This document shows, one piece after another, positions 27,398-33,398 of a stretch of 33,398 bases of DNA. Made by a program: the position numbers and the translations under genes. This DNA comes from an uncultured Pelagibacteraceae bacterium (GTDB lineage Bacteria > Pseudomonadota > Alphaproteobacteria > Pelagibacterales > Pelagibacteraceae). Each line of letters starts with the position of its first letter. Position 1 is the stretch's first letter. The notes under the pieces are model-generated. The model saw only the letters and a list, made by a program, of their open reading frames with translations. It searched no databases and was not told the DNA's origin. The DNA is taken from NCBI GenBank assembly GCA_902596355.1, contig CACJTS010000010.1, positions 1 to 33,398 on the forward strand. The letters are read 5' to 3'.

Positions 27398-28243
27398 TCA
27401 TATAGTTTTTGCTGTAACACACCAATAATTTTTAAATTTTCTTTTAAATTTAGCTTTTGCCAATTTACAACTCTTTAATGAATTATAATAGGCAACAATT
27501 GTTGACCCTGAACCAGTCATTCTTACAAATAATGGATTATCAATACTTTCTAAGAACAGCTTTATTTTTTCAAGTTTCGGATATTTTTTGAGTGCTATTG
27601 TTTCAAGGGCATTTTGTTGATCAATCAAATATTTTACTCCAAACATGTTTTTATTAGGTTTATTATATTTTGGTTTTGTATACTTTCGAACAGAAGAGTA
27701 TATTTTCTTAGTTGAGCAACCAAAATCAGGCTTTACTAAAGTAGAGTAATATTTTGGAGTATTATAAATCTTTTTAATTCTACCAACTGATGACAATACA
27801 CAACTGGATGAAATGGTTCCAAGAATAACATCAGAACCAACCAAGTCGCAGATACTTCGAGTTTTTTGATGACTAGGATTAATAATTTTTTTTTTAACCA
27901 GATAATTAAACACACTAGCTGCATTCATCGATCCCCCACCTAACCCAGCTTCTTGGGGGATTAATTTTTTAATTTTAACTTTGAATTTTTTATTTTTTAA
28001 TAAATTTTCTTTATCTAGTATTTGAAATAATTTTTGAACGGTATTTTTTTTTCCAATATTTTTAGAAAACTTTCCATAAAAAGAAATATTGTGTTTTTTT
28101 CCATTATGTTGGTTTATCGAAATAACATCATGTAGATCTAAGAAACCAATTATGCTTTCAATTTTATGTAAAACCTTTTTTTTTCCAGTAATATTTAGTG
28201 CTAAATTTAACTTTGCATTAGATTTAATTTTATTAATTTTCAT
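27398..28243 (-). CDS. ispE: 4-diphosphocytidyl-2-C-methyl-D-erythritol kinase
   Basis: IspE phosphorylates CDP-methylerythritol in the non-mevalonate (MEP) isoprenoid pathway, which supplies ubiquinone and undecaprenyl chains. The 281 residues show the N-terminal SNAKLNLALNITGKK with the catalytic lysine (usual APAKLNL), the GHMP-kinase ATP loop PQEAGLGGGSMNAA near residues 93-106, the DLVGSDVILG segment (usual LGxDVPF), and the C-terminal RMTGSGSTIVAYYNS glycine motif. It directly abuts the TPR gene (TAA then ATG). Confidence 0.93.
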   Translation of the reverse strand: MKINKIKSNAKLNLALNITGKKKVLHKIESIIGFLDLHDVISINQHNGKKHNISFYGKFSKNIGKKNTVQKLFQILDKENLLKNKKFKVKIKKLIPQEAGLGGGSMNAASVFNYLVKKKIINPSHQKTRSICDLVGSDVILGTISSSCVLSSVGRIKKIYNTPKYYSTLVKPDFGCSTKKIYSSVRKYTKPKYNKPNKNMFGVKYLIDQQNALETIALKKYPKLEKIKLFLESIDNPLFVRMTGSGSTIVAYYNSLKSCKLAKAKFKRKFKNYWCVTAKTI

Positions 28244-29929
28244 TTATGAATTTTTAAGACCCTCAATTACTTTAATATTAATTTTTTCTCTCATAGCGTC
28301 ATCGGTATCATCAAAAATTAATACGTTGTTCCAAAAATATCTTGCTTGAATTTTTCGATTTAATTTCCATAAAATGTCTCCATAATGATCATTCACGATT
28401 GGGTCATCTGGCATTAATTCTACTGCTCTTTTTAAATACTTTTCTGCTTCTACATAATCCTCTATTAAAAAATACGCCCATCCAATTGAATCAATAATAT
28501 ATGGATCATTACTTTTTAGATCATATGCTGTTTTCAACATTTCCATTGCTTCATTGATTTTATAATCACGCTCTAACCAAGAGTAAGCAAGGTAATTTAA
28601 GATATATGCATCACTAGGATCAATTTTGAGCGCATGCAGTAAATCTTCATCTGACTTTTCATAATTACCCATTCTTTCATAACTACCACCTCTCCGATAT
28701 AATACGTCTGATTTAATAAGTGAATTATCATCCAGTGTTAAAATAATTTCCGTATAACGATCTATTGCCTTTTCATAATTTTTAGAATTTTTATAAAAAT
28801 TGGCTAAATCAAAAATCATTTTTATATTTGGATTTTCAATTTTATTAAATTTTGAATCTATGTATTTAATTCCATTTTCATAATCCTGCTCTTGAACTAT
28901 TATTTGAGCTTCTTTTTTTAATCTAAACCAATAATAAAATTCATCCTCTTTTTTAAAGTTTTTTAAAATTCTTTGTACTTTATCAAATTCATCATTAAGA
29001 TAAAAATTTTCTGCGACCAATGACAAATTAAATTCAAACTTAGGATTTAAATAATTTGACAAATTTAAATAAAAATTTGATTTTTCAAAATTATCCTGAG
29101 AAGAATAAAGATTAGAGATTAAAAATAAAAACTCACTTACAAGATCATTATGATCTTTACATGAAAAAATTTTTCCAAAATCATCGAATTTTTCTTTGTC
29201 TACCCAACTTTTGCTTTGTGAAAGTAAAAGTGTTGAATTTATATAATTAATTTGTTCAACAACTAATCTTGCTTCATTTAATTTATTGTTTTCAATTAAA
29301 TAATTAAGATAAAAGAAAATGTATCTTGAATAATCACCTTGTTGATTATTTATTAAATTAAGAAAAAATGACGAAGTTCTCTTATCTTCAATATAACATC
29401 TTTGAAATGTCTCAGCTATAAGAGAGAGGTTTCCAAAATTTTTTTTGTTATCTAATATTTTTTTATTTTTAAATGTATAAATGTACTGTTTTAGAGTTTC
29501 GAATATAACTAGGTTTATCCTATCTTCATCTTGAAATTTTAAACTTTGTTTTAAATATTCATCAGCTTTTTTAAATTTATTTTTCTTTAAACTGTCAATT
29601 ATTAAAATTATATACGCATCATAAAAATCTGAGTTAGATTTGTTTGCATTGTTATTTAATACATTAATTGCTTGAGGTACTTTGTTATCTAAAACTAAAG
29701 AGTTAACATATCTTTTTAAATAACTGTCATGATTGTTAATTAATACTTTGGTTAAGTTAAAAAATTTTAAAGCTTTAGAGTTATCTCGATTTTCAAATGC
29801 AACAATTCCAGAAAAATAATTTGATAAATCTCTTGAGTTGAAATCATCAAAAGTAGCACTTTTAGAATACAAAGGTGTCTGATAAGATATAAATATTATT
29901 AGTACTAATTTTAGAAATTTTAGGAACAT
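28244..29929 (-). CDS. Exported or membrane-anchored TPR-repeat protein
   Basis: The 561-residue protein begins with a basic-hydrophobic segment (MFLKFLKLVLIIFISYQTPL) that looks like a signal peptide or anchor. The middle is a long chain of degenerate helical repeats. Clear tetratricopeptide repeats lie near the C-terminus (about 405-540; SYERMGNYEKSDEDLLHALK; SIGWAYFLIEDYVEAEKYLK; VNDHYGDILWKLNRKIQARY). TPR proteins are binding scaffolds, and no enzyme domain is present. A TPR gene beside ispE is, to my recollection, a repeated arrangement in alphaproteobacteria, but the function is unknown. Its start codon is only 11 bp from the divergent glycosylase start. Confidence 0.85.
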   Translation of the reverse strand: MFLKFLKLVLIIFISYQTPLYSKSATFDDFNSRDLSNYFSGIVAFENRDNSKALKFFNLTKVLINNHDSYLKRYVNSLVLDNKVPQAINVLNNNANKSNSDFYDAYIILIIDSLKKNKFKKADEYLKQSLKFQDEDRINLVIFETLKQYIYTFKNKKILDNKKNFGNLSLIAETFQRCYIEDKRTSSFFLNLINNQQGDYSRYIFFYLNYLIENNKLNEARLVVEQINYINSTLLLSQSKSWVDKEKFDDFGKIFSCKDHNDLVSEFLFLISNLYSSQDNFEKSNFYLNLSNYLNPKFEFNLSLVAENFYLNDEFDKVQRILKNFKKEDEFYYWFRLKKEAQIIVQEQDYENGIKYIDSKFNKIENPNIKMIFDLANFYKNSKNYEKAIDRYTEIILTLDDNSLIKSDVLYRRGGSYERMGNYEKSDEDLLHALKIDPSDAYILNYLAYSWLERDYKINEAMEMLKTAYDLKSNDPYIIDSIGWAYFLIEDYVEAEKYLKRAVELMPDDPIVNDHYGDILWKLNRKIQARYFWNNVLIFDDTDDAMREKINIKVIEGLKNS

Positions 29930-29940
29930 GTAACTATACT

Positions 29941-30660
29941 ATGACTAAAAAAGTGATAAATCAAAATACCAAATTAAACCAAGAGCTAATTAATACAATT
30001 GAGCCAAAATTTATATTCGCTGATAAGCCAATAAATAGATTTAATATTTTAGAAACGAACAATGGTACCCTGCAAATTAATAAAGAAGAATTACTAAAAA
30101 ATTTAAAAGATCAAATAAATTCAATTGAAAATTGTAAATTGAAAGAAAATTCAAACAAAATTATTTTAGGTGAGGGAAATATAAATAGCCCTTTAATGTT
30201 AATTGGAGAGTCTCCTGGGGCTGAAGAAGAAAAATTGAGTGTCCCATTTAGAGGTGAAGTGGGTGAACTTCTTAACAAAATGCTTATAGCCATCAATATT
30301 AATAGACAAAATATTTACACTAGTTATGCAATCAATTTTAGACCACCTGATGACAGGAAACCAACCTCAACCGAAATTAAAAGATACTCAGTATTTTTGA
30401 AGGAGCATATATCAATTATAAACCCAAAGATCATTGTTTTGATGGGTAGTTCGGCAATGGAGGCTGTAACAGGAATAAGTGAAAAAATAACTACTGAAAG
30501 AGGACATTGGAAGGAAGTGATTTTAAAAAACAAAACATTCCCTTTAATGATAACTTTTAATCCATCTTATTTAATCCGTTTTCCAGAAAATAAAAAACAC
30601 TCATGGGAAGATTTAAAGAAAATTAGAGACAAAATCAAAGATCTGAAGTTAAAAATTTGA
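29941..30660 (+). CDS. Uracil-DNA glycosylase, family 4-like, lacking Fe-S cysteines
   Basis: This 239-residue protein would remove uracil from DNA. It has motif 1 IGESPGAEEE (88-97), PFRGEVGELLNKML, FRPPDDRKPT (133-142) and motif 3 FNPSYLIRFPENKKHSWEDL (206-225). Canonical family 4 enzymes hold a [4Fe-4S] cluster with four cysteines. Here only Cys65 remains, and the other three aligned positions read Ile62, Phe133 and Tyr149. Several alphaproteobacterial relatives that I recall also lack part of the set, so this may be a subgroup without a cluster. About 55 N-terminal residues are not clearly homologous. No window gene encodes a family 1 UNG. rnhB follows with a TGATG overlap. Confidence 0.85.
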   Translation: MTKKVINQNTKLNQELINTIEPKFIFADKPINRFNILETNNGTLQINKEELLKNLKDQINSIENCKLKENSNKIILGEGNINSPLMLIGESPGAEEEKLSVPFRGEVGELLNKMLIAININRQNIYTSYAINFRPPDDRKPTSTEIKRYSVFLKEHISIINPKIIVLMGSSAMEAVTGISEKITTERGHWKEVILKNKTFPLMITFNPSYLIRFPENKKHSWEDLKKIRDKIKDLKLKI

Positions 30661-31220
30661 TGAAGATAATTGCTGGGGTTGATGAGGTTGGTAGAGGAAG
30701 TTTAGTTGGGCCTGTTTATGCTTCAGCAGTAATTTTAAAAAAATCAATTAATCCAAAATTATTAAAAGATTCAAAGTCATTAAGTAAAAAAAAGAGAGAG
30801 TATCTATGTACATATATAAAAAAAAATTCTACTTGGTCCGTAGGCAAAGCTTCTGTCAGAGAAATAGAAAAGCTGAATATACTACAAGCAAGTTTGCTGG
30901 CTATGAAAAGAGCCATCATAAAACTTAAGAAAAAACCAACACACGTTCTGATAGATGGAAACAAAACTCCAGAATTAGAAAATTATAATTTAAAATCAGT
31001 TATTAAAGGAGATAAAAAAATCCCCTCCATTTCGGCAGCTTCTATAATTGCAAAAGTATCAAGAGATAAGTTTATAACCACTTTATCAAAAAAAAATAAA
31101 GGATATGATTGGGATAAAAACTTTGGGTACGGAACAAAACAGCACTTAAAAGCTTTAGAAAAATTAGGTATTACTAAACATCATAGAAAAACTTTTTTAC
31201 CTATATCTAAAATAAATTAA
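30660..31220 (+). CDS. rnhB: Ribonuclease HII
   Basis: RNase HII cuts RNA in RNA-DNA hybrids and single ribonucleotides in DNA. The 186 residues contain the N-terminal catalytic Asp-Glu in GVDEVGRGSLVGPVYASAVI (Asp8, Glu9), the third acidic residue in HVLIDGNKTPEL, KGDKKIPSISAASIIAKVSR, and the terminal KLGITKHHRKTF. I start at the ATG at 30660, which shares its A with the upstream TGA; a TTG one codon earlier is possible. It follows the uracil glycosylase as a DNA-repair pair. Confidence 0.96.
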   Translation: MKIIAGVDEVGRGSLVGPVYASAVILKKSINPKLLKDSKSLSKKKREYLCTYIKKNSTWSVGKASVREIEKLNILQASLLAMKRAIIKLKKKPTHVLIDGNKTPELENYNLKSVIKGDKKIPSISAASIIAKVSRDKFITTLSKKNKGYDWDKNFGYGTKQHLKALEKLGITKHHRKTFLPISKIN

Positions 31221-31259
31221 CACTACATCTAGTTACCTTCTAAATTAGAAACACTAATC

Positions 31260-31308
31260 GAATCCAAATTTTTCAATCTCAGGTTGACCGAAGAATCCAT
31301 TTGGAGTC
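31260..31308. promoter_or_regulatory. Three GANTC methylation sites upstream of ccrM
   Basis: GAATC at 31260-31264, GAATC at 31293-31297 and GAGTC at 31304-31308 fall within 49 bp of the 104-bp rnhB-ccrM gap. GANTC is the known target of CcrM. Scanning by eye, I saw about seven such sites in the first 4.5 kb of the window, so three in 49 bp is a local cluster. Confidence 0.7.
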
Positions 31309-31312
31309 TAAT
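31284..31312 (+). promoter_or_regulatory. Candidate ccrM promoter with GANTC overlapping the -10
   Basis: The -35 is TTGACC at 31284-31289 (5/6 to consensus), followed by a 17-bp spacer and the -10 TCTAAT at 31307-31312 (5/6). One GANTC lies in the spacer, and another overlaps the first two bases of the -10. Transcription would begin near 31319, about six bases before the ATG. This is the best sigma-70-type promoter I found in the window. Confidence 0.6.
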
Positions 31313-31324
31313 TAATTTTTACAA

Positions 31325-32395
31325 ATGAAAACTGATTTCAAAAATAAAATAATTAATGGAAATAGTCTCGAAGAATTAAAAAAAATTCCACGTGAAACTT
31401 TTGATTTAATTTTTGCTGATCCTCCTTACAACTTACAATTAAAAAGTGAATTAACTAGACCAGATAGATCAAAGGTTAGCGCAGTAAATGATAAGTGGGA
31501 TCAATTTGAAAATTTTAAGAAATATGATGATTTCACTTATGAATGGCTTAGTGAATGTAAAAGAATTTTAAAAAAAGATGGAGCTATTTGGGTTATAGGA
31601 AGTTACCATAATATTTTTAGAGTTGGCACAGCAATACAAAATTTAGGTTTCTGGATTTTAAATGATGTTATTTGGAATAAAAACAATCCAATGCCAAACT
31701 TTAGAGGGACACGTTTTACTAACGCTCATGAAACTTTAATATGGGCGTCTAAAAGTGAGAAATCAAAATACACATTTAATTATCAATCTTTAAAATGTTT
31801 AAATGATGATCTTCAAATGAGATCTAATTGGGATCTTCCAATATGCAATGGTTCTGAAAGACTTAAAAAGGATGGAAAAAAAATTCACTCAACACAAAAA
31901 CCAGAAGCACTACTACATAGAATTTTACTAGCTACATCTAATAAAAATGACCTTATACTTGATCCTTTTTTAGGATCAGGAACAACAGCTACAGTAGCAA
32001 AAAAACTAGGAAGAAATTATTTCGGAATAGAAAAAGAAAAAAATTATTTTAAAGCTGCTGAGCAACGCATAAAAGCTACAAAGCCTATTGAAGACGATTT
32101 ATTAGATACGCTAAAAAATAATAGATCAAAACCAAGAATTCCTTTTGGTTCATTAGTTGAGCTTGGAATAATTAAACCTGGAACTAATATTTTTGATAAT
32201 AAGAAAAAAATAAAAGCCAGAATTATGGCTGATGGTAGTATAAAGCATAATCAAGCAGAGGGTTCTATACACAAAGTTGCAGCTACTATTTTAGGAGCTG
32301 AAAGTTGCAATGGATGGACTTTTTGGCACTGTGATATAAATGGACGAACTTATCCTATTGATTATCTAAGACAAAGATTAATTTCTAAAAATTAA
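31325..32395 (+). CDS. ccrM: Cell-cycle-type adenine-N6 DNA methyltransferase (GANTC)
   Basis: CcrM is the solitary methyltransferase of alphaproteobacteria that methylates adenine in GANTC, classically late in the cell cycle. The 356-residue protein is a beta-class enzyme: catalytic DPPYNLQL first (Asp32-Tyr35), later the SAM motif LDPFLGSGTTATVAKKLG near 213-228. The C-terminal ~85 residues (PFGSLVELGIIKPGTNIF; GSIKHNQAEGSIHKVAATIL; GWTFWHCDINGRTYPIDYLR) form the extra domain diagnostic of CcrM and needed for DNA recognition. No restriction enzyme gene is adjacent. The GANTC sites in its own promoter suggest self-regulation. Confidence 0.96.
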   Translation: MKTDFKNKIINGNSLEELKKIPRETFDLIFADPPYNLQLKSELTRPDRSKVSAVNDKWDQFENFKKYDDFTYEWLSECKRILKKDGAIWVIGSYHNIFRVGTAIQNLGFWILNDVIWNKNNPMPNFRGTRFTNAHETLIWASKSEKSKYTFNYQSLKCLNDDLQMRSNWDLPICNGSERLKKDGKKIHSTQKPEALLHRILLATSNKNDLILDPFLGSGTTATVAKKLGRNYFGIEKEKNYFKAAEQRIKATKPIEDDLLDTLKNNRSKPRIPFGSLVELGIIKPGTNIFDNKKKIKARIMADGSIKHNQAEGSIHKVAATILGAESCNGWTFWHCDINGRTYPIDYLRQRLISKN

Positions 32396-33398
32396 CTTTT
32401 ATAAATTTTACCCAAGTAATTTTGTAAAAATTTTTTATTTTTAGTTAAAAGTTTTAAAAAAATATTTCTAAATATAATCATAATTGGATTTGATAAATGG
32501 AAGGCAAATTGATTGAAATTAGATCTACTGTTAATCATTTTTACTCTCTTTAATCTGATATCATAAAAATTATTATTATTTATTAAACATTCATATACTT
32601 CATTAGCTCCCTCAATTGATTGGGAAGCTCCTTGCGCAAATGAAGGTGAAAAAGCAAAAAATGCATCTCCCACAAGGAATATATTTTTTGGAGGATTATA
32701 TAAATTTTTACTTACAAATATTGGAAATAATTTTATATTTTGAAGACTTTCCAAAAAACTTTGAGAAACTTTTAGAGATAATTTAAATTTAATATTTTTT
32801 ATAAAAGAATTCTCGGTAAAAAGATTGTAGTTCTCTTGCTCATTTGAATTTAATTTATGTTTTAAAATGCCAATAAAATTTAAATTTTTATCATTATTAA
32901 TTGGATAAACAACATAATGAAAATTCGGTCCTAAAAACAAAGAAATATTTTCTTCATTTATATTTTGAAAATTTTCTCTCGATATAGTGCCCCTAATAGC
33001 AATTGTATCATTGTAAATTGGTTTTGATTTATTAGTTGAAATTAGTATCTTCCCCTTAGAAAACACACCGTCTGAAATAATTAAGTAATCACAAGTTATC
33101 TTATTTTTATCAAATATTAATTTTATTGAATCTTTATCGTAATCAATCTGTTCAATACTGTGGTTATATTTAATTATATCTTCGTTTATTTGTTTTTTTA
33201 AAAATTGAAGTAATTTTGATCTTTTCAGTGTTGTGTATTTACAATCTTCAGAATTAAATTTTGAAATGTCTAAATCACAAATTTTTTTTGAATTTTTAAT
33301 TTCATAAAAATCAATTTTTTTTGGATTAAATTTTTCTTCGTCAGTTAAAGAAGTGAAACCTATTTTATTTAAAAGCTTTACGCTATTTACCGACAACT
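32392..33398 (-). CDS. FAD-dependent monooxygenase, UbiH/PHBH-like (N-terminus outside window)
   Basis: The frame stays open to the right edge. The first ~45 residues with the FAD-binding GxGxxG are missing, so the TTG at 33394-33396 is not the true start. About 335 residues remain. VNSVKLLNKIGF is the family's segment after the first FAD loop, and near the C-terminal third lies the second FAD motif VGDAFFAFSPSFAQGASQSI (GDA...P...GQG-like, with Ala before Gln-Gly). A membrane-associated tail is basic and hydrophobic. Ubiquinone-ring hydroxylase (UbiH/UbiF/UbiL) is plausible given the aerobic setting, but the ASQSIEGANE stretch also resembles salicylate-hydroxylase-type enzymes, so the substrate stays open. 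Confidence 0.8.
   Translation of the reverse strand, partial: LSVNSVKLLNKIGFTSLTDEEKFNPKKIDFYEIKNSKKICDLDISKFNSEDCKYTTLKRSKLLQFLKKQINEDIIKYNHSIEQIDYDKDSIKLIFDKNKITCDYLIISDGVFSKGKILISTNKSKPIYNDTIAIRGTISRENFQNINEENISLFLGPNFHYVVYPINNDKNLNFIGILKHKLNSNEQENYNLFTENSFIKNIKFKLSLKVSQSFLESLQNIKLFPIFVSKNLYNPPKNIFLVGDAFFAFSPSFAQGASQSIEGANEVYECLINNNNFYDIRLKRVKMINSRSNFNQFAFHLSNPIMIIFRNIFLKLLTKNKKFLQNYLGKIYKS

Noticed and set aside
33394-33398. TTG near the right edge as the true start of the FAD monooxygenase
   Set aside because: The FAD-binding GxGxxG that must precede this segment is missing, so the gene continues outside the window.

Overview
This window looks like core chromosome from an AT-rich, strongly streamlined alphaproteobacterium, most likely the SAR11 clade (Candidatus Pelagibacter or a close relative). 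That is an inference from base composition, almost no intergenic DNA, absent Shine-Dalgarno sequences, many 1-25 bp gene overlaps, and the gene set (CcrM methyltransferase, PetP/PetR-like regulators, petABC, HemF, UbiK). About 36 protein genes and one tRNA fill the window. No gap exceeds about 105 bp, so there is no gene-free stretch over 300 bp.

Layout: (1) 1-6265: the 3' half of carB, then a 2-oxoglutarate oxygenase and an ELM1-family gene on the minus strand, trxB (plus), then an NAD(P)-binding reductase and a class I aminotransferase (minus). (2) 6302-12041: a plus-strand operon uvrB-folM-folB-uvrC-pgsA that mixes nucleotide excision repair, pterin/folate and phospholipid synthesis, closed by convergent ilvE. 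(3) 12992-15399: MarR regulator, OmpR-type response regulator and histidine kinase, then convergent ubiK. (4) 15661-21604: a plus-strand run lgt, MidA-like methyltransferase, pgeF, prs, rplY, pth, ychF. (5) 21581-24140: petABC (cytochrome bc1) on the minus strand, divergent from trmL-hemF-greA. (6) 26013-29929: a minus-strand group in transcription order TPR protein, ispE, tRNA-Gln(UUG), cca. (7) 29941-32395: family 4-like uracil-DNA glycosylase, rnhB, ccrM. (8) 32392-end: an N-terminally cut FAD monooxygenase.

Themes: aerobic respiration (petABC, a PetR-like two-component set, UbiK, a possible ubiquinone hydroxylase, HemF); DNA repair and cell-cycle methylation (UvrB, UvrC, UDG, RNase HII, CcrM); translation and RNA quality control (Pth, L25, YchF, TrmL, GreA, CCA enzyme). 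I see no mobile element, CRISPR array, rRNA or defence island, and no clear undescribed multi-gene system. The points most worth checking are a ccrM promoter whose -10 element overlaps a GANTC site, a CCA-enzyme gene that starts three bases after a tRNA CCA end, a uracil glycosylase lacking iron-sulfur ligands, stop codons interlocked at every convergent junction, and promoter-like elements placed so close to start codons that transcripts would be nearly leaderless.
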